A DNA stretch of 5,735 nt from Rhodospirillaceae bacterium (GTDB lineage Bacteria > Pseudomonadota > Alphaproteobacteria > Rhodospirillales > Magnetovibrionaceae). Each line of letters opens with the position of its first letter. The first letter of the stretch is position 1. The notes under the pieces are model-generated. The model had not been told where the DNA came from and did not search any database. It saw nothing but the letters and a program-made list of their open reading frames with translations. The translations under genes and the position numbers were made by a program. Of this stretch, positions 1 to 5,735 are shown piece after piece. The stretch lies in NCBI GenBank assembly GCA_002401565.1, contig NVTL01000001.1, positions 109,616-115,350 of the forward strand, read 5' to 3'.

Positions 1-170
1 GCTTCATCCAAATCATAAGCCGCATCGCGTTCGGCCCGGTCTGAGCCCATGATAAAGGGGCCAGCAGGAATCGGCACGATTTCAGGCGGTAAAAAAGGCT
101 CGGCCTGTACCGCGCCGCTCAACCCCACCACCGTAATAAACATCCATCCAGACAGCAACCAAGCCAACAT
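1..170 (-). CDS. Exported SUMF1/formylglycine-generating-enzyme-family protein, N-terminal part only
   Basis: This is the first 56 codons of a gene that runs off the left edge of the window. The ATG is at 170-168 on the minus strand, with an AGAGAG Shine-Dalgarno-like run about 7 nt upstream. Residues 1-23 look like a Sec signal peptide: a hydrophobic stretch from about residue 2 to 18, then VQA before Glu24 as a signal peptidase I site. The mature part begins EPFLPPEIV and runs into IPAGPFIMGSDRAERDAAY, which matches the typical opening of the SUMF1/FGE-sulfatase fold (V-P-x-G-x-F-x-M-G-S). Family members include the oxygen-dependent enzyme that converts Cys to formylglycine in sulfatases, but many bacterial homologues lack the catalytic cysteines and act in other ways. 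The deciding region lies outside the window, so activity cannot be assigned. Location is inferred to be periplasmic. The gene is transcribed divergently from the 251-742 gene. Confidence 0.8.
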   Translation of the reverse strand, partial: MLAWLLSGWMFITVVGLSGAVQAEPFLPPEIVPIPAGPFIMGSDRAERDAAYDLDE

Positions 171-250
171 TCAACATCTCTCTTTTTTATGCGATGCTCA
201 GAGTATGGCACCGAAGTTGCATAACTTAAAGGCAACACAAGGAGCTTGTT

Positions 251-742
251 ATGGAAATCGATGGGTACAATTTTAAAGTCGCCGCGCCACCACCCGCTCA
301 ACCACGCCCGGCTACACAGGCTGCGCCTGCTGATGGAAAAGAGCTAAAAGACGCCAACGAACAAACCTTAATCGAAGACATTCGCGAAAAAGGGTTTGGC
401 GCGTATCTGGAAGATATGCAAGAGCAAAAGAAAAAGGACCGACGTGATAAAATCCTTAAAGCCATGGGACTTACGGAAGATGACCTTGCCAATATGTCGC
501 CTGAACAACGGTTGCTAATTGAAAAAATAATTGCAGACGATATTAAAAAACGCGTGATGGCGAATGCTGCAATTAACGAAGATGATAAAACCAAACTGAG
601 CCTCACTACCTTGCAACCCAATCAAACCGCAAGCGCCAAAATAGACACCGCCGGAATAGGCCTCGGCCCGCTGTTGGCCCTGCAAGAAATCGAACAAAAT
701 TCAGACCAAATCACGCCAAAAGAGGAAGAAACTGCCGGGTAA
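251..742 (+). CDS. Hydrophilic 163-residue protein of unknown function
   Basis: I do not recognise this gene. The start is well supported by AAGGAG at 239-244, 6 nt before the ATG. Residues 1-10 (MEIDGYNFKV) look like a short defined element. They are followed by a Pro/Ala-rich, probably disordered linker (11-30). Residues 36-105 are highly charged and predicted helical (inference), with a Lys/Arg/Glu-rich stretch at 57-70 and then AMGLTEDDLANMSPEQRLLI (71-90), which reads like a helix-turn-helix-packed repeat ending in another charged helix. A Gly/Leu segment, GIGLGPLLAL, lies at 135-144 before an acidic tail. There is no signal peptide or membrane segment, and the protein contains no Cys, His or Trp, so it is unlikely to be a metal or redox protein. 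A cytoplasmic scaffold or adaptor role is only a guess. The 80-bp gap to the divergent upstream gene could hold both promoters, but I see no clear -35/-10 pair there. Confidence 0.8.
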   Translation: MEIDGYNFKVAAPPPAQPRPATQAAPADGKELKDANEQTLIEDIREKGFGAYLEDMQEQKKKDRRDKILKAMGLTEDDLANMSPEQRLLIEKIIADDIKKRVMANAAINEDDKTKLSLTTLQPNQTASAKIDTAGIGLGPLLALQEIEQNSDQITPKEEETAG

Positions 743-797
743 GGTTTGCCGCTGGTTAGAATTTGGTCATGATTTCCCCATATGTCTCTGGACGCGG

Positions 798-825
798 TTG
801 GTGCTAAAGTAGGGGCCAACATAAA
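798..825 (+). promoter_or_regulatory. Possible promoter/operator of the cation transporter gene
   Basis: TTGGTG (798-803) and CATAAA (820-825) are spaced 16 nt and could be weak -35 and -10 elements. Five-base arms GTTGG (797-801) and CCAAC (816-820) form an inverted repeat filling the spacer, where a repressor or MerR-type activator would bind. Matches to consensus are modest (3/6 and 4/6), and no regulator gene is in the window. If real, transcription would start close to 832, leaving a short leader before the ATG at 848. Confidence 0.2.
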
Positions 826-847
826 TATTTCGTGCAGGATCGAAAAC

Positions 848-1477
848 ATGGTCGGGCAGTGTTGCCAAATCGAACCCAAAAACGAAGGCATGTCGGCGGG
901 CTATAAGCGGGCTTTGTGGGCGGTTATTATCATCAATGGCCTGATGTTTTTTGTCGAAACAATCGCCGGCAGCCTGATTAAATCTCAGGCGTTACAAGCC
1001 GATGCTTTGGACTTTTTGGCCGATACGGTGACCTATGCGCTCAGCCTTTATGTTATCGGGATGTCTTTGCGGGTGCGGTCTTCGGTGGCTTTAATGAAGG
1101 GCATAAGCCTTGGTCTTATGGGACTTTGGGTGTTTGGATCGACCTTGTATCACGTGTTTGTCGTCGAAATGCCTGAGGCTCAAGCCATGGGGGCAATTGG
1201 ATTTTTGGCGCTTTTTGCAAATGCTTTAAGCGTCGTGCTTTTGCTTAAATATAGAGACGGTGATGCCAATGTGCGGTCCGTGTGGCTGTGCAGTCGCAAC
1301 GACGCCATCGGCAATATAGCGGTCATTTTGGCCGCTGGCGCTGTTTGGGCCACACAGACCAGCTGGCCCGACTTGATCGTTGCCGCGTTAATGGCAGGCT
1401 TATTCTTGTGGTCAGCCTCACAAATCATCCGCCAAGCCGTGCAGGAACTTCAAAACGATTCTGTACAATGTGAATAA
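848..1477 (+). CDS. Short cation diffusion facilitator-type transporter (heavy-metal efflux family)
   Basis: The product is a 209-residue inner-membrane protein with six predicted helices at about residues 21-43, 47-72, 80-101, 112-133, 150-169 and 174-192. The CDF metal site can be aligned. DFLAD in helix 2 (Asp55, Asp59) matches the D-x3-D pair of Zn transporters such as YiiP. CSRND in helix 5 (Cys148, Asp152) matches H-x3-D with Cys in place of His. The usual C-terminal cytoplasmic dimerisation domain (about 80 residues) is absent, and there is no His-rich loop. A Cys pair sits at residues 5-6 and another Cys at 208. The family exports divalent cations by proton antiport, but the metal here is unknown. 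I chose the ATG at 848 because AGGA (836-839) lies 8 nt upstream. The in-frame ATG at 782 adds 22 residues, has no ribosome binding site, and begins upstream of the candidate promoter. The gene stands 105 bp after the unknown gene, so operon membership is unclear. Confidence 0.8.
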   Translation: MVGQCCQIEPKNEGMSAGYKRALWAVIIINGLMFFVETIAGSLIKSQALQADALDFLADTVTYALSLYVIGMSLRVRSSVALMKGISLGLMGLWVFGSTLYHVFVVEMPEAQAMGAIGFLALFANALSVVLLLKYRDGDANVRSVWLCSRNDAIGNIAVILAAGAVWATQTSWPDLIVAALMAGLFLWSASQIIRQAVQELQNDSVQCE

Positions 1478-1496
1478 AGGGGGGATTCTTTCGTGT

Positions 1497-1518
1497 TTTT
1501 TCTGAAGTGTCAGAAAAA
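1497..1518. repeat. 9-bp perfect inverted repeat after the transporter gene
   Basis: TTTTTCTGA (1497-1505) and TCAGAAAAA (1510-1518) are exact reverse complements around a 4-base AGTG loop, starting 20 bp after the transporter stop. The RNA hairpin would be A/U-rich and weak. No U-run follows it on either strand, so it is not a textbook intrinsic terminator. It may be a weak terminator, an RNA-stabilising 3' end, or an operator for a dimeric regulator. Confidence 0.5.
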
Positions 1519-1548
1519 TGTGTGATGGGATCATGTTCAATTTATTAA

Positions 1549-1563
1549 GAACACTATGAGAAC
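1549..1563 (+). promoter_or_regulatory. LexA (SOS) box upstream of recA, perfect GAAC-N7-GAAC
   Basis: GAAC at 1549-1552 and GAAC at 1560-1563 are separated by exactly seven bases (ACTATGA). This is the direct-repeat SOS operator GAAC-N7-GAAC (reading GTTC-N7-GTTC on the other strand) known for alphaproteobacterial LexA. It lies 120 bp upstream of the recA start codon. LexA bound here would repress recA until DNA damage, but no promoter core with good matches surrounds this copy. Confidence 0.65.
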
Positions 1564-1606
1564 GTAGCGTAATTTATCTTTTATTTTCAGATGTTTAAAA
1601 AAAGTG

Positions 1607-1634
1607 TTGCCAATGAGAACAAAAAGAGTACATT
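1607..1634 (+). promoter_or_regulatory. Candidate recA promoter
   Basis: TTGCCA (1607-1612, 5 of 6 to the sigma-70 -35 consensus) is followed after 16 nt by TACATT (1629-1634, 4 of 6 to the -10 consensus). The second LexA-box-like repeat occupies the spacer and the first bases of the -10, which is the arrangement expected of a LexA-repressed promoter. Transcription would start near 1641, giving a leader of about 43 nt. Confidence 0.4.
1617..1631 (+). promoter_or_regulatory. Second LexA-box-like site, GAAC-N7-GTAC, inside the candidate recA promoter
   Basis: GAAC (1617-1620), seven bases (AAAAAGA), then GTAC (1628-1631): one mismatch from the alphaproteobacterial LexA repeat. Its A-rich spacer resembles those of many alphaproteobacterial recA SOS boxes (recalled, not searched). 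It overlaps the candidate -10 element, so a bound repressor would block RNA polymerase directly. It lies 68 bp downstream of the perfect copy. Confidence 0.5.
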
Positions 1635-1683
1635 TAGTTTTATTGAAAGTCATTGAACGCTATGAAAGATTGGAACCCAGAAC

Positions 1684-2820
1684 ATGTCGCAGTCATCATT
1701 ACGCCTTGTGGAGAAAAAGAACGTGGATAAATCAAAGGCTCTAGACGCCGCCCTCAGCCAGATTGAACGAGCGTTCGGCAAAGGCTCGGTGATGAAACTG
1801 GGTCAACGCGAAACGGTTGAGGCCGATGTGGTCTCAACGGGATCGTTGGGTTTGGATATTGGCCTTGGCATCGGCGGCTTGCCACGCGGCCGTGTTGTTG
1901 AAATCTACGGCCCGGAAAGTTCTGGTAAAACAACGCTAACCCTGCACGTGATTGCCGAAGCCCAAAAACTGGGTGGCACTTGTGCATTTGTGGATGCGGA
2001 ACATGCGCTTGATCCGATCTATGCCGCAAAATTGGGTGTGGACGTGGATGAGCTTCTGATTTCGCAACCCGATGGCGGTGAACAAGCCTTGGAAATTACC
2101 GATACTTTGGTGCGGTCTGGCGCGATTGATGTATTGGTTATCGATTCTGTTGCGGCCCTGGTTCCGCGTGCTGAACTCGAAGGCGAGATGGGCGATCATC
2201 ACGTGGGCCTGCAGGCGCGTTTGATGAGCCAAGCTTTGCGCAAATTGACCGCTTCGGTGGCTAAATCCAATACCATGGTGATCTTCATCAACCAAATCCG
2301 CATGAAAATTGGCGTGATGTTTGGTAACCCGGAAACCACAACGGGTGGTAACGCCTTGAAATTTTACAGTTCCGTGCGCTTGGAAATCCGCCGTATCGGC
2401 GCGATTAAGGATCGTGAGGAAATTGTCGGCAACCAAACCCGTGTGAAAGTGGTCAAAAATAAAATGGCAGCCCCGTTCAAAATGATTGAATTTGATATCA
2501 TGTACGGCGAAGGCATTTCAAAAATGGGTGAACTGATTGATTTGGGCACCAAGGAAGGTTTGATCGAAAAATCAGGATCATGGTTTTCTTACAATTCTAT
2601 CCGCGTGGGGCAGGGGCGTGAAAATGCCAAGCAGTTCATGCGCGATAACCCAGACATTGCCGATGAAATCGAAACCCAAATTCGCATCAATGCAGGTCTG
2701 ATCAAAGACGAGAATGCTGAAAAATCAGGCCTCAGCAGTGTCGAAGACACGGGCGACAAGGCCCTTGCAAAAGCTCCCTCAAAGACTCCTTCAAAGGCTT
2801 CTAAGGATAAAGACGCTTAA
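1684..2820 (+). CDS. recA: Recombinase RecA
   Basis: RecA is the DNA-dependent ATPase that forms filaments on single-stranded DNA, pairs homologous strands, and stimulates LexA self-cleavage in the SOS response. The 378-residue product is complete. The Walker A motif GPESSGKT is at 76-83. The catalytic Glu in FVDAEHALD is Glu106 (equivalent to E. coli Glu96). Walker [10 protein letters not shown], is at 151-159. DNA-binding loop L1 lies around 167-174, and loop L2 (about 205-219) follows [10 protein letters not shown], with Gln204 as the ATP-sensing Gln194 equivalent. The C-terminal domain follows from about 280. The start is fixed by the family-typical N-terminus ([30 protein letters not shown]). 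Only a weak GGA (1672-1674) serves as ribosome binding site. The last 20 residues are Lys/Ser/Pro-rich with [11 protein letters not shown] repeats, unlike the acidic tail of E. coli RecA. No recX follows; the gene has its own LexA sites upstream and terminator downstream. Confidence 0.98.
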   Translation: MSQSSLRLVEKKNVDKSKALDAALSQIERAFGKGSVMKLGQRETVEADVVSTGSLGLDIGLGIGGLPRGRVVEIYGPESSGKTTLTLHVIAEAQKLGGTCAFVDAEHALDPIYAAKLGVDVDELLISQPDGGEQALEITDTLVRSGAIDVLVIDSVAALVPRAELEGEMGDHHVGLQARLMSQALRKLTASVAKSNTMVIFINQIRMKIGVMFGNPETTTGGNALKFYSSVRLEIRRIGAIKDREEIVGNQTRVKVVKNKMAAPFKMIEFDIMYGEGISKMGELIDLGTKEGLIEKSGSWFSYNSIRVGQGRENAKQFMRDNPDIADEIETQIRINAGLIKDENAEKSGLSSVEDTGDKALAKAPSKTPSKASKDKDA

Positions 2821-2886
2821 TCGGCACGCCTAAAAACACGCTAATATCTTGTGTGTTTTCGATAACGCCTTGTTTTGTATGATATT

Positions 2887-2925
2887 CACACGGCTCTGAC
2901 TTTGGTTGGGGCCGTGTGTTTTATT
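2887..2925 (+). terminator. Intrinsic terminator of recA
   Basis: CACACGGC (2887-2894) pairs perfectly with GCCGTGTG (2911-2918) around a 16-base loop, followed at once by TTTTATT (2919-2925). The 8-bp GC-containing stem plus T-run is a standard Rho-independent terminator. It sits 66 bp after the recA stop and 105 bp before alaS, separating the two transcription units. Confidence 0.85.
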
Positions 2926-2979
2926 GAGTATCAGGTGTTGCTTTGCTAGACAGTCGGGTGCGTAGGTTGTAAGACAAAC

Positions 2980-2985
2980 TATAAG
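2980..2985 (+). promoter_or_regulatory. Candidate -10 element for alaS
   Basis: TATAAG at 2980-2985 matches the sigma-70 -10 consensus in 5 of 6 positions and lies 45 bp before the alaS start, downstream of the recA terminator. No good -35 sits 16-18 nt upstream. A TTGACG at 2991-2996 is an alternative -35, but its best -10 partners, around 3014-3021, are weak and would leave almost no leader. alaS needs a promoter in 2926-3030 if the terminator is efficient. Confidence 0.25.
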
Positions 2986-3030
2986 CAATATTGACGTAAA
3001 CAAACGCAAAACTGATCTATTGAGACACAC

Positions 3031-5682
3031 ATGCAGACCTCAAACGATATCCGTAAAGCTTTCCTCGATTATTTCGCCAGCTCGAACCATGAAGTTGTCG
3101 ATTCTAGTCCCTTGGTTCCGCACAATGACCCCACATTGATGTTCGTCAATGCGGGCATGGTGCCGTTTAAAAATGTTTTTACTGGGTTGGAAAAACGTGA
3201 TTATACGCGGGCCACATCGTCGCAAAAATGTGTGCGGGCCGGCGGCAAACACAACGATCTTGAAAACGTTGGTCATACGGCACGTCACCACACCTTTTTT
3301 GAAATGCTCGGCAACTTTTCGTTTGGTGATTATTTCAAAGATGACGCCATCGATATGGCGTGGAAACTGATGACCAAAGAATTCGGCCTGAACAAAGACC
3401 GTTTGCTGGTCACTGTGTATCATACCGACGACGAAGCCTATGATATTTGGAAAAAGGTCGCGGGTCTTCCGGACGACCGTATCATCCGTATTCCCACCAG
3501 CGATAATTTCTGGTCCATGGGCGATACCGGACCGTGTGGACCGTGTTCCGAAATATTTTATGACCATGGTGATAAAATCTGGGGCGGACCTCCGGGCACA
3601 CCAGAAGAAGAAGGCGATCGTTTTGTTGAAATCTGGAACTTGGTGTTCATGCAATACGAACAACAAGAAGACGGCACACGCATAGAATTGCCCAGACCCA
3701 GTATCGACACCGGGTTGGGGCTAGAACGCATCACCGCCGTCATGCAAGGTAAACACGACAACTATGACATCGATTTGATGCGGTCCTTGATCGAAGCTTC
3801 GGCCGATGCCACGAACACAGACCCGGATGGCGAACATCGCATTTCCCACCGGGTGATTGCCGATCACCTACGTTCAACGGCCTTTTTGATTGCCGATGGT
3901 GTGTTGCCGTCGAACGAAGGCCGGGGTTATGTGCTGCGCCGCATCATGCGCCGCGCCATGCGCCACGCCCATTTGATTGGGGCCACGGAACCCACAATTT
4001 ACAAAATGTTCCCAGCCCTTCAGTCCCAAATGTCCGGTGCCTTTCCAGAGCTCAATCGCGCCGCAGCATTGATCACCGAAACCTTGAAATTAGAAGAAAC
4101 CCGGTTCATCAAAACCTTGGATCGCGGTCTCAAACTGTTGGACGACGCCACCTTGGATATGACCGATGGGGCTGAATTGGATGGCGAAACCGCCTTTAAA
4201 TTGTATGACACCTATGGGTTCCCCTTGGATTTGACGCAGGACGCTCTGAAAAACAAAAATATTTCCGTCGACGAAGACGGCTTCACGGTCGCCATGGAAC
4301 GCCAAAAAGCAGCAGCCAGAGCCAGCTGGTCAGGATCAGGTTCCGCCGCCACGGATGAAATATGGTTTGATGTCAAAGATACCATCGGCGCCACAGAATT
4401 TTTGGGCTATGAAACCGAACAAGCTCAGGGTCAAGTTACGGCCCTGATTGTCGATGACAAACGCACGGAAAAAGCCAACGAAGGCGATACCGTTCAACTG
4501 GTCACCAACCAAACGCCGTTTTATGGCGAATCGGGTGGTCAAATGGGCGACATTGGTTGGGTCTCGGGCAAAGATTTCACCCTTGAAATTACCGATACGC
4601 AAAAGAAACTCGGGGCCGTTTTTGTCCACGTGGGCACAGTGACCAAGGGTTCTGTCAGCGTTGGCGATGAAGTCTCCTTAAACGTTGATCATGTTCACCG
4701 TTCCCAAACCCGCGCGAACCATTCCGCAACTCACTTGTTGCATGAAGCGTTGCGTCAAAAACTTGGCGATCACGTGACACAGAAGGGATCGATGGTATCT
4801 GACGAACGCCTGCGTTTTGACATTTCGCACCCCATTTCCGTTACGGCCGAAGAATTGGCCGCCGTTGAATTGACGGTGAATGCCCAAATTCGCGGCAATA
4901 CGGAAGTCACGACCCGGTTGATGACCCCCGAAGACGCGGTTGAAGCCGGAGCCATGGCATTGTTTGGCGAAAAATACGGCGACGAAGTCCGTGTTGTTGC
5001 CATGGGTTCAGAACACCGTGACGGCACCCAAAAAGATTTTTCGGTTGAATTATGTGGCGGTACCCACGTTGGTCGCACCGGTGATATCGGATTATTAAAA
5101 GTGGTATCCGAAGGGGCTGTGGCCTCTGGCGTGCGCCGCATCGAAGCCCTGACCGGGGCCGCAGCTGTTCATTATTTAGAAGGTCAAGAATTAGCCCTAA
5201 ACACGGCAGCCGCAGTCTTAAAATCCAGTCCATCCGAAGTTCCATCACGGGTTAAACAGTTGCTGGAGGACCGCAAAAAAATGGAAAAAGAAATCCAGGA
5301 ATTGCGCCGGAAATTGGCGTCGGGTGGTGGAGCCGAGGGCGGTTACCAAACCAAGGATATCGGCGGCATTACATTCGCCCCCAAATTGTTAGAAGACGTG
5401 CCAGGCAAAGAATTAAAAAGCCTAGCGGACGATATCAAGGCCCAAATCAAATCGGGTGTTGTCGCCGTGCTTTCGGTTTCGGACGGTAAAGTATCTTTGG
5501 TGGTTGGTGTGACCGCTGACTTAACCGATAAAATCAACGCCGTTGATTTGGTGCGTGCGGGCAGTCAGGCTGTGGGCGGTAAAGGTGGCGGTGGACGTCC
5601 CGATATGGCCCAGGCCGGTGGCCCAGATGGTGATAAAGCCAAGGCTGCCCTTGAGGCAATCGAGGCTGTGCTTAAAGGTTAA
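3031..5682 (+). CDS. alaS: Alanine--tRNA ligase (AlaRS)
   Basis: This cytoplasmic class II synthetase joins alanine to tRNA-Ala and hydrolyses Ser- and Gly-tRNA-Ala. The product has 883 residues and is full length (E. coli 876). The catalytic domain spans about 1-260: motif 1 region with [19 protein letters not shown] (25-43), motif 2 loop with Arg69 in [15 protein letters not shown] (67-81), [13 protein letters not shown] (164-176), and motif 3 GLGLERI (228-234). The tRNA-recognition domain (about 261-465) carries [12 protein letters not shown] (293-304) and GFPLDLT with Asp400, the position that in E. coli helps read the G3:U70 pair. The editing domain has the zinc set His564, His568 (HSATH) and Cys675, His679 (CGGTH). 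Residues 737-765 look like a coiled coil, followed by the C-Ala domain with its Gly-rich [16 protein letters not shown] (849-864). The ribosome binding site is weak (TGAGA at 3021-3025). The gene has its own transcription unit after the recA terminator. Confidence 0.98.
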   Translation: MQTSNDIRKAFLDYFASSNHEVVDSSPLVPHNDPTLMFVNAGMVPFKNVFTGLEKRDYTRATSSQKCVRAGGKHNDLENVGHTARHHTFFEMLGNFSFGDYFKDDAIDMAWKLMTKEFGLNKDRLLVTVYHTDDEAYDIWKKVAGLPDDRIIRIPTSDNFWSMGDTGPCGPCSEIFYDHGDKIWGGPPGTPEEEGDRFVEIWNLVFMQYEQQEDGTRIELPRPSIDTGLGLERITAVMQGKHDNYDIDLMRSLIEASADATNTDPDGEHRISHRVIADHLRSTAFLIADGVLPSNEGRGYVLRRIMRRAMRHAHLIGATEPTIYKMFPALQSQMSGAFPELNRAAALITETLKLEETRFIKTLDRGLKLLDDATLDMTDGAELDGETAFKLYDTYGFPLDLTQDALKNKNISVDEDGFTVAMERQKAAARASWSGSGSAATDEIWFDVKDTIGATEFLGYETEQAQGQVTALIVDDKRTEKANEGDTVQLVTNQTPFYGESGGQMGDIGWVSGKDFTLEITDTQKKLGAVFVHVGTVTKGSVSVGDEVSLNVDHVHRSQTRANHSATHLLHEALRQKLGDHVTQKGSMVSDERLRFDISHPISVTAEELAAVELTVNAQIRGNTEVTTRLMTPEDAVEAGAMALFGEKYGDEVRVVAMGSEHRDGTQKDFSVELCGGTHVGRTGDIGLLKVVSEGAVASGVRRIEALTGAAAVHYLEGQELALNTAAAVLKSSPSEVPSRVKQLLEDRKKMEKEIQELRRKLASGGGAEGGYQTKDIGGITFAPKLLEDVPGKELKSLADDIKAQIKSGVVAVLSVSDGKVSLVVGVTADLTDKINAVDLVRAGSQAVGGKGGGGRPDMAQAGGPDGDKAKAALEAIEAVLKG

Positions 5683-5735
5683 TCATGAATTCACATGTCG
5701 ATCCATCAGCTCCCAAATGGTGTCAGCCAAATGTG
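5683..5735 (-). CDS. Possible C-terminal end of a convergent gene (alternative to the plus-strand reading)
   Basis: Read on the minus strand, the last 53 bases end with codons for HLADTIWELMDRHVNS and a TGA at 5685-5683, directly abutting the alaS stop. The peptide has the alternating hydrophobic and charged pattern of a real amphipathic C-terminal helix. Against it, there is no terminator between two genes that would collide end to end. Sixteen open codons are not evidence alone, and this entry excludes the plus-strand one. Confidence 0.3.
   Translation of the reverse strand, partial: HLADTIWELMDRHVNS
5685..5735 (+). CDS. Possible start of a gene following alaS (alternative to the minus-strand reading)
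   Basis: An ATG at 5685, two bases after the alaS stop, has AAAGG (5674-5678) 6 nt upstream inside the end of alaS and stays open for 17 codons to the window edge (MNSHVDPSAPKWCQPNV). The spacing would fit translational coupling with alaS. I do not recognise the peptide. Another ATG at 5695 in a different frame gives MSIHQLPNGVSQM but lacks a ribosome binding site. The fragment is too short to choose, and it excludes the minus-strand reading. Confidence 0.3.
   Translation, partial: MNSHVDPSAPKWCQPNV

Noticed and set aside
187..224. TTATGC / GCATAA inverted arms in the divergent gap at 171-250
   Set aside because: Six-base arms 26 bp apart are easily expected by chance, and no promoter elements line up with them.
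49..276. Plus-strand 75-codon frame across the left divergent region
   Set aside because: It is antisense to the signal-peptide gene at 1-170 and runs through the divergent gap into the next gene's start.
298..621. Minus-strand frame inside the 163-residue gene
   Set aside because: The plus-strand gene has a good ribosome binding site and coherent protein character; the reverse frame is a Ser-rich shadow.
1535..1552. GTTC-N10-GAAC inverted repeat, resembling a Gram-positive-style SOS palindrome
   Set aside because: The spacing does not fit, and the right arm is already part of the perfect GAAC-N7-GAAC direct repeat.
1936..2436. 166-codon minus-strand open frame opposite recA
   Set aside because: It mirrors the conserved RecA core and has no independent signal such as a ribosome binding site or a recognisable motif.
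2832..2864. AAAACAC / GTGTTTT inverted arms shortly after the recA stop
   Set aside because: The stem is A/U-rich with a long loop and is far weaker than the clear terminator at 2887-2925.
2830..3030. Minus-strand 66-codon frame in the recA-alaS gap with a signal-peptide-like start (GTG, GAGG upstream)
   Set aside because: It reads back through the recA terminator hairpin and the probable alaS promoter, ends without a recognisable mature domain, and is explained by the A/T-rich gap.
3040..3666. 208-codon minus-strand open frame opposite alaS
   Set aside because: It is antisense to the highly conserved AlaRS catalytic domain; its openness follows from the codon use of alaS.

Overview
The window looks like chromosomal DNA from an alphaproteobacterium, most likely Rhodospirillales-like (inference). 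The support is the recA-alaS adjacency, the RecA and AlaRS sequences, and a GAAC-N7-GAAC direct repeat upstream of recA, which is the LexA box type known from Alphaproteobacteria. Base composition is moderate, and no mobile element, tRNA, rRNA or CRISPR array is visible.

Layout. Bases 1-170 (minus strand) hold the first 56 codons of an exported protein of the formylglycine-generating enzyme/SUMF1-like family, cut off by the window edge. An 80-bp divergent gap separates it from a plus-strand gene (251-742) for a 163-residue hydrophilic protein that I do not recognise. It is followed by a short six-helix cation-diffusion-facilitator-type transporter, best started at 848 and ending at 1477. The 206-bp gap before recA carries a 9-bp inverted repeat, a perfect LexA box, a second near-perfect box overlapping a candidate promoter, and further GAAC half-sites. 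recA (1684-2820) ends in a strong intrinsic terminator (2887-2925). alaS (3031-5682) follows as its own transcription unit and is complete. The last 53 bases are open on both strands and their gene cannot be decided.

How the genes relate. recA and alaS form the housekeeping core: recombination with SOS activation, and tRNA-Ala charging with editing. The terminator between them argues that SOS induction of recA does not carry through into alaS. The three upstream genes have no visible functional link to recA. The genes themselves are largely ordinary. The points worth a second look are the tandem LexA sites, the Cys-for-His change in the transporter's metal site, the Lys-rich RecA tail, and the unrecognised 163-residue protein.
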